Positions 25,501 to 38,329 of a stretch of DNA of 64,000 bases are shown here, one piece after another. The notes under the pieces were generated by a model. That model was not told the DNA's origin and searched no databases. It saw only the letters and a program-made list of their open reading frames with translations. Numbering within the stretch: position 1 is the first letter of the stretch; each line of letters opens with the position of its first letter. The position numbers and the translations under genes were made by a program. The DNA comes from Diadema setosum (lineage: Eukaryota; Echinodermata; Echinoidea; Diadematoida; Diadematidae): positions 2,617,501-2,681,500 of the forward strand of contig NC_092702.1 of assembly GCF_964275005.1 (NCBI RefSeq), written 5' to 3'.

Positions 25501-28210
25501 CGACCCTTTAATATATCAGAGTCGTGCGGACAGTGGCAAAAAGGGCGATCCCATTTGAATCAGTTCCGATTTCCGCTAGTTAAATTGTCTTTTCAGAATT
25601 TCTAAGCCGGTCCCTACCATGTCGGAAATCAAAGTTCGGCCCGCGGCACTATAATAGGAATCGTTAATTGTTCGGGATGACACGCCACTATCATTCACGA
25701 GAGCTAGCTAGGCATTATTGCCCGTCGAACTTCTCTGTGTCCAATTCGGCTCAATCCACATGGTCGTTTATGCCAACCCCAATCTTTCCTCTTCCGAGAT
25801 TTTCGGAAAGAAATAGACTAACGGTACTGCATCTTCATATCTTCTGCTAACTGTGAAGAATTCTTCTTCACTACAATTAAAATGTCTGGCGGAGTTCTCT
25901 CCCGAACTCGGCAAAAGTCTCTGCAAAAAGTTTTTGCAAGAGTGCTCGCAGAAGTCTGTGCAGAAGTCCCCCTAAAAGTGTGTGTTCTCCCTACAATGAA
26001 TTCCCTTTTAAACTTAATCTTAAATCCCTCCTACAATTATATTATCCAATCATTTTATACAATTAATTTCTCCCACCTGAATTATTGACAACCCTCTTTC
26101 GACCAATCCGCTTACCTGTCCCCAACTTGACCCTCTCCTCTCACCTGTGTAACCTACCTGCGTCTCGAACCCAACCTGACACTCTCCTTTCCTCCTATCA
26201 TTTATAAAACAAGACCCGGCTTCGCTACGAGCCATTTAACTTTCTCCGCCAACAGGATTCCCAATTTAACTCGCACTACCACAATATTCTCGTTAAACAC
26301 CTCAACTCCTTGTCAAACATTAAATACTCCTATATTATCTATCCTTCCGGCTCTATTTCTTTATTCCTTTAAAAAGCACCTGCTGTCTATCAAAGTCCTT
26401 CTTTATTCCCTTTGTCTGATTCCCTACAATGTCCTACAATGCCCTACGCCCTGTGCATGAACCTTATTCCTTCCCTTTTATTCCCTTTATTAATTCACCC
26501 TGTGCTTTGCCCCATCTACTTCCTGACCCTCCAATTTCTTATTATTCCCTTTATAATGCCCATCCGTTTCGGAACCCCCCTTTTTCAGCTCGTTACATAT
26601 AAGAGAGAGAGAGGGAGAGAGAGAGAGTGTGTGTGTGTGTGTGTGTGTGTGTGCGGGAAGGGGTCACGAACGTGTATAGAACCAGTGTAGCTCCTTCATT
26701 ATTCAGTGCGAGAAGATGAAGCGTTGAACTATATATATATGAACAATATTTCTGATGATTCTTAGTCAATGTGAAAATGACTGTTCAGGTTGTCCAAATA
26801 TTACAGAAGTATGACTGCAAATACATAAAGCAAGCTTGTATAGGTGCAATTAAGCCCCGAATAATTGGTGGTTGTGAATAAAAAAGGAAAGCAATTAAAG
26901 GTACTGGTTACCTTCGGGAGCAGTGATTTAAAATGTTCGAATTATCACATTTGATGCCTATGTGTAGGTCAGTTGTATCACAAAACACCCTACATTATTT
27001 CGCAAGAAATCCTACAATATACAGAGATATCACTATATTTCCCTAAAACCATAGCTGTATCCAAACGTTTCATTCTGGAAACAATTTTATTATAACTATT
27101 GCTAACATTGTGTATGTGTAACAATGCTTAACATTGATAATACTGAATTAACATTTTTAAATTGGTTGTTTTGATCCCTAACTCACATTTAAGGACTGTT
27201 TTGAAACTCTAAAGCTAAGTTTTTGTTTCATCTGCAAATGATAGATAATGCCTTTAAAAACGTTCAGACCTGATTGAATAATTATACCGAATGAAGGAAA
27301 TGAGATTGCAAACCTCTTGACAGAAAACTAGAGCGATTTGTCATGAAATATTTCAAAACTTTTATTTGCGTATCTTCATGATACCAGATGCTTACGACGC
27401 AAAAAAAAAAAATGACCTAAAAGAAACCAATCTCCACGTTGCATTTCTCGTAATGTAATGTCTGAGAAGTTTAAATGAACGTTTGGACAACTTGGACACG
27501 AAACACATAGTACGGGATCTTTGATGTACGTGTTCATGCTATAAAAAGGATATGGTAGATATTACAACCATTTGAAATCTGAAGGTCATTTTATGGCTGT
27601 ATAAAAATTGGTAACGAGTTCGGCTAACTCTTCAAGAACTTTTTACATGATGTGTTTACTTGTGAACACGCCAATCAAACCTACACTGGTCTCATGATAT
27701 CACACGCGTGTACGCATTCTCGTGATATTCTAAAATACATAATTATATACAGGAAATGTCAAAATTACGAAAGCAAGAAAAACTATGTGTCTTTTTATGA
27801 CAGTCATTTTCATGGTTTAGTATGGAAGGATCATATTCGTGATATTTGTATTAAGAATAAGTAGAATTGCAGGTGTTGTGACTTAATTGAACATGTACTT
27901 CATTCAAAAATCCTTTTGACTATTAACTTAATCACACAATGGTTTCACCACTAATATGGGGGAAATAGTTAATTTTACTTTCTGAAATGTATATCATTAC
28001 AAAAACGTGTTATATAGGAATATTCTATCATGTAAACAGTTTGGCGCACATTGCGAATCATTTAAGAAATTAAAAGTTAAAAAAGAATAATCAAACAGTT
28101 TGGCGCACATTGGGGTTTCAAAAATGTCAATGTCAAAAATTCATATCTTTTGAACTGTTGCCTGATTTTTCTCAAATTTTCACTGATGTGTTCTACTAAT
28201 ATTGCTTCAT
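25501..28210. other. Intergenic, no recognisable gene
   Basis: A strongly pyrimidine-biased strand runs from 26050 to 26580. A compound (GA)n(GT)n microsatellite lies at 26601-26653. A short motif, CAGTTTGGCGCACATTG, is repeated at 28038 and 28096. I cannot assign any coding region. Confidence 0.4.
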
Positions 28211-28230
28211 TAACTCAATCCACGCGTATA

Positions 28231-29365
28231 CAGTCAGTCCGCAGCACGTATGCTAATGAGCCGATCCGGCAAGATTTATTCGGCACTCTCGTTGGCGATC
28301 TTTGCGTTCGAAAGGTGTCTCGTCGTGCGAGATTTTGCGAGACTTTGATAGGGCTATGGTTTTCACAGTGTAGCGACTTGTACATACATTCGTCATGGCT
28401 ACAAGTCACGGTAAATTGTTCTCCAGACTTTGATCTTTATTTTGATACTAAATTTGCGTACAACATCTGATCTTATCATGACTATATAATCAGTTGAATT
28501 TGCGTAAATTTTACCTGCTTTTCACGGAAGATTTTGTCGTCTAAAGTTCGTTTTTGGTTCCTGACCGGATTAAGAAACTGTTGTTTCTGATTTTGGCTTT
28601 TTCGTAGAGAGGAAACTTAGATGCTCATCATATATTGGAGTCAAGGAGAGGCAAGCATGATTTATACTAGTTTTTCCGTTTTGAAATGTCTGCAAAATTC
28701 ACTCGTAAGCCGGAAGTATGCTCCACACAAAGTGTACAGTGGCGCGAAAGAGCTCTCTCATTGGACAGTGCTTGCATTCAGCACTTGAACTTGGCTTGAA
28801 CTACACGCGTGCCAAGAAACCGCAAGTGGCATGAAACTTATATGTGGCAGCGTAATGACGTAATGGAAGCACTGAATGCAAGCGCTGTCCAATGGGAGAG
28901 CTTACTCTTGAGATTGCACGGTTTCAAGCTGATCAGCACTGACATCGATGTATATTTTACTGGTTCCTGACCGGATTAAGCAACAAATTGTCAAGATATT
29001 TACATGGATACAAAGATTAGTAGATGGACTACCAAATAAAGCATTTTCATTGAGACGCAAGGTGAATTTGGTATTTTTTTACGTCTTGAACGTGTACTGC
29101 ACGAATTACTTTTTTTTTTATCATTTTCAAGCTCAAAATTACGCTATGATATTTTTCATTTACAATAATTTGAGTAACATGTGACGATAGTTTACATATT
29201 TTCCTTGAATTTGATACCAAATTTGTGAATATGAAGTGTATTTTTGTTGCCGAAAGGGAAAGGACAAAATCCCCTTACGCAGCTCATTACGTATGCGAGC
29301 CTCGAGCGGGCTTGCATACGAGTTGAATAAATACGAGCGAATTATCGGGTGCTGCGGTCTGACTG
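28231..29365. mobile_element. Non-autonomous DNA transposon with CAGTCAGNCCGCAGCAC ends
   Basis: The left end CAGTCAGTCCGCAGCAC (28231) and right end GTGCTGCGGTCTGACTG (to 29365) are inverted repeats, flanked on both sides by TATA (or TA) as a likely target duplication. An inner inverted repeat (CATTGGACAGTGCTTGCATTC near 28760 against GAATGCAAGCGCTGTCCAATG near 28875) forms a second hairpin. GGTTCCTGACCGGATTAAG occurs twice (28556, 28962). No transposase was found. Confidence 0.7.
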
Positions 29366-29774
29366 TATATTTGGGGTGAATTCCCCTTAAAGTATTGGCT
29401 GGATTGAGTTACCGGCTTTTATCAATACAATCATGTCCAACACCTTCAGCAATTTTCAACATAGATTTAAAATGCTTTGATCCAAAGCGCAATAGAGTAA
29501 TCTTTGTCATAACATGCCCTCCTCTTCTTTGTGTTGTCCTCCTTTCTTATTTGCTACTTGGTGTATTTTCATACCCTGTAGTTCGAATCTATATACAAAC
29601 ATATTTTTCTTTTGATTGCAATTTGCATCAGATGTAAGAGAATCGACCGCTATAGGTCTCTTATTATGGCCTTTTTTTGATTCCCTCACGTGCTATGTAT
29701 GCATACTTTTTTAAAATCTCTTTCTACTGTTTTCCCTGTTAACGTGATATGGAATATGTGGAGGTGAACTTGTG

Positions 29775-30040
29775 TATTTCAATTCAATTCAATTCAATTC
29801 AATTTATCAATTTCATGATCACATTCCAAATATCTACAGAGAGTCAAAGGAGTCAAAGGAAATCACGCAAATGCCTGGGGCTTGAAAATTGAGATTTCCT
29901 TTACAATGTAGTTTAAATTCACAGTTCTGAATAAAACATGTTAACATGTACCTAAAAATGTCTCTAAAATTGTGTACTCTTTTTGCATGTCGAATAAATG
30001 AATTGAAATAAATTGTATTGAATACCAGAAAGTTGGACAA
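29775..30040 (-). mobile_element. CR1/L2-type LINE 3' end
   Basis: A (TCAAT)n array at 29778-29803 is followed by the same UTR seen at 5343-5530 (ACAGAGAGTC...AAATCACGCAAATGCCTGG). It is a 3'-end-only copy downstream of Rab copy 2. Confidence 0.6.
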
Positions 30041-30325
30041 TGAGAACTAGATCCCGTAAACAAGAAAAGGAAGAAGAAAACAAAACATATTATTGAATGT
30101 AAAGTGAGATCGTCCACAACTTGTACTCAATTCCGTTATTACCCCGTAAAGGTTGTTCTCTGCCATACTATATGATATAGGTAATGGGATGTTAATACAT
30201 ACTATTACATGATGAAATATGCCGCAATACGTAATATGAATACCGACACGTGTTGGAATTTGCTTTTTATAGACACCTTATACATAATTGCGTTTGGGTT
30301 TAACTCTCTTGATTCGGTGTGCTAA

Positions 30326-33300
30326 TTAATTTTTCCGACATCGACAACCACGAGCTGTATTTTCTCTTTGGCCATGCTGACTGTTGACGGACGAACCAAG
30401 ACGAATAGTATGTTCTTCCCGCCGGGAAAGATAGCTATAGTTTCTCTCTTTTGAAGTTTTTGCAAGTGCTGCACCTGTTACGTGGGAAATGTAACAAAGT
30501 TTTGATCACGTGACTCTGGCATTATTGTGACATAATCTTGACGTGATGGTCCCGAAAGAATTAGCCTTTTGCAAAGGCAGCTCGCAATATGGGCTCGCAC
30601 ACAGCGAGCAGTGGACTCGCACGCACGCAGCGATCGCAAGTCGCCGTTCGCGCGCTGTGTGTGCGAGTCCACTGCTCGCTGTGTGCGTGTCCTCAAGTAT
30701 AGCGAGCTGCCTTTCCAAAAGGCTACGAAAGAATTAGATTGGTGATTGATCGGTGAAAAGGGAAATTGATTTTCGTTATCGAATGTATTGCTGTAATAGC
30801 CTTTTTTTAACCTTTAATCAGCACAAAGCATCAAAAATATTTTACACGAGAACATTTCACTTTAATCACAAGAACTCATAGGTCTACCCCAAGAGAAGCA
30901 TAATCAACCGAGGTAGTGTAAAATAAAAATGAAGTTGTTTTTACATGCAAAATCGGAATTTTATGGTCTTTACAAATGAAAAAAAAAAGAAAAGAAAACG
31001 AGGGTTAGGTTAACAAAGCAAGTAGGCCCTATATAAAAATGATAAAAATGAAATTCTTCTGGCCCATATATATATAAGAACTTTATTATTTCAACAAAGT
31101 AGAGATGTCTGAACTGATTCCTTTATCGCTTTTGACGCAGAGTAGTTATAATTTGGTTCTTGAGGGTTGGATCATACATGAATATAGTGGCGTTTGTGCT
31201 AAATCACACGGGTTTAAATTTTATTCAAATCTACTTGATATCTACACCACTGTGTGAGATAATCGTTTCATTAGACTACTTAATAATAATGATTTGATGA
31301 GCAACAAACCTGTTTGGAATGCTTAATGGCCTTCATAGTTGCTTTCAGGTTTGCTTTGTTATATCAAATTAATATCCGTTGCACCATTAGGCCTATATGA
31401 TTTTTAGTTAAATAAAAAAAAAAAAAGCTTTATATATGGATCAATGTACATGCCGAGTGCCACTTGATCTCCAGGTCTCCCGTCTATATAATGTCAATTT
31501 CCTTTTCTATTATACCGCTATATTCCAAAATACCTGTTTCTAGTACTAAACAAATATGGCGCAATATTACAATCTCACGAATTGCATGAGACTAATAACT
31601 GTTATCATGCATCGTTTTAAAAGAAAGACGAACGAGAACGTACATATTTCCTGGAATATTTCCGAGATGCCCTCTCCTGTTTTTGCGCTGGACTCGAGAT
31701 ACACAGCGTTGTTTTGTCGTGCGTACTGCTCGGCCGAACTCCGGCTCACCGCCCGCTCAGATTCTAGGTCCGACTTGTTTCCGATGACAAAGATAAGAAT
31801 ATCTCCTGGAGCTTTCTTCCTTAGTTCGTTCATCCAGTAGTCTACGTCATCAAATGATTTCTTCAAATACATATAATTCATAGAGAAAATAAAAAGGTGA
31901 GTTGTCTATAGACCTATTCATCTATGCCATATTGTCGAGACGACTACTGAAAGAATCATGGTCCCGAAGAATTACTTATTCTAAAGACATACCCAGTGTG
32001 TTATATAACGTTTCAATACCTGATGAAAAGCGTATATATTTCGAAATGTGTCAATGCGATACGTTCAGCTGTGATTGATTTAAATTCCACTGCAGTCCAG
32101 TTATGCACAGTAGCGTAAATTTACAGTTTAAAGCATTCAGACAGTGTTGGGAGGGAAATTCTATGGCATCGGAATAGGACAAACATGGCGCATGGAAAGA
32201 TTTCAGATGCCCTCATTATTATATTTGGTGATAACCAGCATGTTTTTATGTTTCCTTCCTCAAGTACACGTATACCACCTCTTATGATATCACCACATTA
32301 TAAATTCATAGATTCCATCAATGTATACACGTTACAAAAATGCAAATTTATCAATGACTTCTGAGTATATTACCATTTTATAGGTGTAAAATTAATTTCT
32401 TACCTTATCGTTTATGCTGTAAACTAAAAGCCCGACGTCTGCTTTCCTGTACGTTATTTCAGCAATTGTACGATACTGGATGGGAGAGTAATACGACACG
32501 TACACAGAGAGTTCGACAGGGCGCGATGTTGTCATACATTATAATCGTTTATTCGTTTATTCAAGGAAAAGCGGACGATGTTGATTTAGTGGGTTGCTCT
32601 TTTGGACATGTATAGTTTCCCGCGCAAGGCATAAGGACAGAATGATGTGATGTGATGGCTTCATTAATCACGGTTATAATCATCGTAATAATAAATCGGT
32701 TGTTACATTAAGAACTTTTTTACACCATTCTTATTTCGAGTCCGATTTCATTGACACTTTGATTTTGTGTGATAGATATCAAGACAAGTAATATCTATTA
32801 ACGTCGATGTGAGCATGGAGAGGCTTTGCACTTGACTTTAAAGGGGATGGCTAGTAACTGATCAGTGGGAATCAGTGGGAATGCTGGGGGATGATTGTTC
32901 CAATCCTCGGGGGATGATTGTTCCAATCCTTGTGGGATTCATTTAAGGGCATATTATATATCTATTGTTGTGTGAAACTTGTTTGCTTCAGAATGGTCCC
33001 ATATTCAAGTAATGCGCAGTTTAATGTTTCCAGGTTAGCATGCCTGTACAGTGACGGGGCATTAAACTGCACATTACTTGAATATGAGACCATTCTGAAG
33101 CAAACAAGTTTCACACAACAATAGATCCCACAAAGATTGGAACAATCATCCCCCAGCATTCCCACTGATTCCCACTGATCAGTTACTAGCCATCCCCTTT
33201 AAGATGACAATGATAATGATAAACTTCTGACCGGTGCAACATCGATTCTGTCATGTTACTTCACGCTGTGAATATCATATCGGGGAAATTTTAAATATTT

Positions 33301-34313
33301 TACACTGATGACTGTCTACCTCCAGGGAGGTGATACCGCAAGCTGCATGGCTCTACCATAAATTTCTTAGATGAAGAAGAAAGAGGAGAAATGTGACAAT
33401 ATCGAGGACTAAATTCTACATGAAAAGGTGGATGCATTATTTTTACTTACTCTTTCCTGTCCAGCGGTGTCCCATATTCCCAGATGATACGCTGTGTCCT
33501 GGTAGTACACGTTTGTCCGAGAATAAGCAGCTCTGGAAGGAAAAAATGGAAGTCATTTTCAGAAAATCAGCCTGAATTACACAACAGTTGTATTGACAGT
33601 AACATCATTGCATTTTTTGACAAACATAGTTACTTTTTTTAAATTCTTGTTTGCTCCGTGATGAACTCCATTATTGACTGTCTGTGCTCGAAGTATATGC
33701 TCAGCTATATGGTTGAATATAAGCTCACAAGTACAAGACGGCAACTGCACGTTTTACGCAAAGATTGCTGAACAGAACCTTTATACGTGCAGTGAGAAGG
33801 CGTGTTGAAGCCTCCTGACCCACTTATTAAGGAGGAATAGACGAGAGGACGACTTCTGAAAATTCTACCAGCAGGGACCTTGATCAGGTTGAGAAGCCAA
33901 GACAACGAGGACTGAATGTTTAAACAATATTAAGCATTCCTTGACATATACTTTGTTATTGGCAAGAAGGTGACATAATGGTGACCTCCAATATTCATTA
34001 TTTCTCAACCTAAATATAATGATAATGAAAATTATGAAATAATCATTATATCTTAACAGCTCAAGTTAAGTAAATCCGCGGGGCATTACATAACATAAAT
34101 GTACGTTTATTGAAAATTATTATTTACTATGTTGCTACTCCATTAAGTCATATTTTTAATTTCGCACTTTCACCGGGTTCATTTCCGTATTTTCTTGAAA
34201 TTGCTAATGTTGATTCAGTTTATTAAAATATGATTCCTCCTTAGTTATTACAGTTTAATATTGATTTAATTTACTCACCATATCCAAAATCTTGGAAAAA
34301 AATTATACGTGTC

Positions 34314-34358
<45 letters not shown>

Positions 34359-36815
34359 TAAAGTATTAACCTATTGATTCCCATCAGTCAATTTGGCTTT
34401 AAACAAACCGCTCGACCGCATGTACAAATTTGTATGACAATATGGTAGACTTTGTTTCTTTAAAAAAAAAAAAGAGCATGCAATCGGGGTATTCATGGAC
34501 CTATAAAAAGAATTTGACACAATAGTTTGACCATGATATCAAAGCAGAGAAGAAGATTAAGATAGGCATTGACTTTGTTCGTCGACTATACAAACACGAC
34601 AAAATAAATGATATAGATGTCCGAGGTCAAATTTAATATACTATAAAGAAATCGACAATTGAAATGTTAAAGAGTGATGGGTGTATGATGGGTTTTGGGT
34701 GTATTCGTTATTCGAAGGTTCGTTTAAACGAAAATGAAATAAAGTTCCTTAATCCGAATATTGAATAATATGTGACGTTTTCCCCTTTAAGTGAACTCAT
34801 ATAATCATGGTTTCTATGTCATGAATGGTTCATCCTGATGATAATGGAAAAGGGGAAGGGTGTCACACGGATGGGGGTGGGGTAGTTCTTTTACAGATTA
34901 AAAATTGTATTTCAGCTCTGTAATAAGTATATGTATCGTGTGTGGTTGCGTGTGTGTTAATACAATATTCTGTGTGTATGTAGTTAGTGAGCTCGTGTCT
35001 TCATTACGTAATATCGTGTTGTAATAATAATAGGATTACTTCATTTTCGGATTAACGAACCGTATTTCGTTTCGGATTTTAACGAATCTTCAGAATACTG
35101 AACCTTAGTTTGTCATCGAATTAACGAACCTTCGGAATAACAAACCTTATTTCATTTTTGGGAATTACGAACCTTCGGAATATGAACCTTATTTCATTTT
35201 CGGATAGCGAACCTTCGAAGCAGAGAACTAATAACCCGCTTGCTTCAGCGGAGATTCAATCGAGAATGAATAGACTTTACAGCGACTGTAAACTATTGGA
35301 AGCTAGAACTCGATGCCAACACCCCAATTATGAATCTTTCATCCGCAATCCTTTAAGTCTCTAATTTGTACTGTTTTCAATTTTGCGGTATGTTATAGCA
35401 GACGGTGTAAATATCTACCGCGTCGTATTGCAAGGGCTCCATCTCTTGACTACTGTACATGGAGCATGTAAAATGGTCCAGAATCAAGACCAGATATAGA
35501 CAGTGACGACACGTTCCTTTTTTTCATAGATAGAATACTCTAAATCTTAAGCATATTTCCCTAAATATTCCTCAACTTGCCGTTTAGATTCCATATCGAC
35601 TGTTAAATATCTTTGGGCCTGGGTGGCTAGTTAATCTAGCTCCGACATATTATATGCCTCTGACATTGTTACCTCTTTCATTAGTACCTCTTACATTATT
35701 ACCTCTGACATAATCACCTGTTACATTCTACCCCTGACGTTTTTACCTCTGGAAAATGATTTACCTCTGACATTTTTACCCCCTGAATTCATAACTTTGA
35801 CAGTACTTTACCTCTGACATATTTACCTGACATGTGTACCTCTAAAATTTTTACATGACACCGAAAGTCACATACATCAGGTTTTCTCAAACTTTGGTCT
35901 ATTACTTCTTAAATTACTTACCCATTTAATTCTGAAAGATACGATTATCTGCAAACTCCAAAACTATATTCCATCTCATAAACCAGCAAACGAACACACA
36001 AACACACACAAACACACACACACACACACACACACACTCAACATTAACACATGGGAGTCATCATCCCTTGCGTACGTCCATAGAAGCACGAAAACATGCA
36101 CGGTCGGTTATTCAGAAGGTCTGTTAAACCGAAAATAGAGTAAGGTATACTTTTTTTTATGAATGTTCACTATTTATTTTCTGATTAACTAACCTTCGGA
36201 ATAACGGACATCACCCCACAAGATCACTGACGCAATGTCCAGTGTACACAACACGTAGATGAACATTGTCTACTCTTATCAGATATTTTCATTGATCTTC
36301 AGTAATGCGTTAGTAAAGGTGTGATTCACTTCAACCATTACTTTGAGCACTAATTTTTAACTCTCAAGTTGTTTCTTTCTCCCCTCCCTCACTCGATTCA
36401 CGAGATTCCATTTTAGCACAAGACAAATTTCAATGGCAAATTGCTCATTTCTGTGTATCTTTCTATTTTCTTTTCGTTTCATCTCCTGAAAATGACAGAC
36501 TCCTGCATTATTTTGTCTGTTCATTCTAACTGGATGTAAGTGTATCGTTGACTTCTTGGATATCACTGTGCTTGCTCAAATGCATGTGCCTTTAGTTCTT
36601 GAGTGATTTTCATGTGTCTTGTTATAGACTACAAGGAACACTTTTCAAACTGAGAGGCTACTCCGAAAAAAAAAAATGATATTACTAATCAGAATCATTT
36701 TTGATAATCACATTATTGTTAATATATTGCTATAAAGATCATAACTATAATAACAATGGTATAGAAACGCATACGCTTTTGAAAAAGAAAACAACAAAAC
36801 AAAGCTCCTACACGC

Positions 36816-36846
<31 letters not shown>

Positions 36847-38291
36847 AAACAAAACAAAAAAAACTTAACAAATAGCCTCACCCGATAGTGGTTTCGTACT
36901 TTTCTCGAAACTTTCCTGAGATGAATCGACTTACTATACTTGTTTTCCCCACATAGATTTTCTGAGGATGAAGAGAGAATATGACAAGAAACAGAAAACA
37001 GAACTCAGAATGAAAATAAATCAAGGCAGAGATTAAAGACAAAAAACAAAAACGTTTTTAAGGCTTTACCTTCACTCGCTTTATCACATTTTCAGCTTCA
37101 GTCTTTATCAGTCCACTTGTACAATAATATACAAAAATTCACACAAAATATACACACTGAAAATGACAAAATCAGAGACTTCTAATCCTAATCGTAACAT
37201 ATTGACATACAGGTACACAGAAGAAAATGACACACGTATGAACAATCCAATGTTTTGAGGTACAAGTGGAGGAGACCGTTATCAGTAAGTAATGTGCTTG
37301 ACTGAGATGACGGCCTCGGATAACATGATACATAAGAAATATCAAAGTTCTGATTGGAACAGAAGGACGAAGGACAAAACAAAAAGAAACGCTTCAACCT
37401 GAAATCTTACATGTGTAGTTGATGGAATACATTAGGCTAAACATAGGCGTACAGCAAGAAAAATACGAAGGACAAAGAAGGGGATACCTGAAGTAGAGAG
37501 AAGGGGGAAAAGAGATTAATAACAGTGTTTGAAGGGTTGTAGTGGTCTTCTAATAGTATTCAAAAAGTAAATTGTTACCTGGGAATTCTATTGAGCATTC
37601 GAGCTTGAATAGTTAAATTAGCAACAACAGTGGAGATATTACTGACGTGTACAGTGAATAACAAAAGGGGATAATTATTCGAATGATAGGGCCTAGTTAG
37701 TTTTAAAAAGTGTTGTTTGTTTGTTGTTGTTGTTGTTGTTTTTTGTGTAAGATGATCTAAAACTACAAAGAGAGGCACTGCGTCTAAGACCCTCAGACAA
37801 TGGTTCCAAACATTAGGTCCATATTGTCTTATGGATTTTTGTGTTATGATGGGTTTGGGAGTTATCGAATGATAATCAGTTGCATGACGGATAGGATAAC
37901 GGTGAATGCTGGATTTTGAGCTAAATTTGTGGAGGTAATTATGAGTGCATTCATACATAAATATTGCAATTTGCCACAATATGTATCAGTGATTTTGAGA
38001 GTCTTTAAATCGTGAAACAGTGATAATGGAAATTGTGATAGTTCGTATACTGCAAGTTTCTGTAAAAGCAAAAGGGGATTGATTTTGGCAGAACCACAGC
38101 TAGTTCACCCCAACAATAACAGTAAATCATTTGAGGCAATTGAAATGTGTTTTAAAAAATGAATAGAAATGGGTTTTGAACAGAAACGAGCGATCTGATC
38201 TTGAAATGTTGTTGAAAAATCTCCAGTGGAACGTAAACATTGATTTTTTTTTAAAGGCACAGAGTGATATATTATGTATATAAACACATAG

Positions 38292-38329
<38 letters not shown>

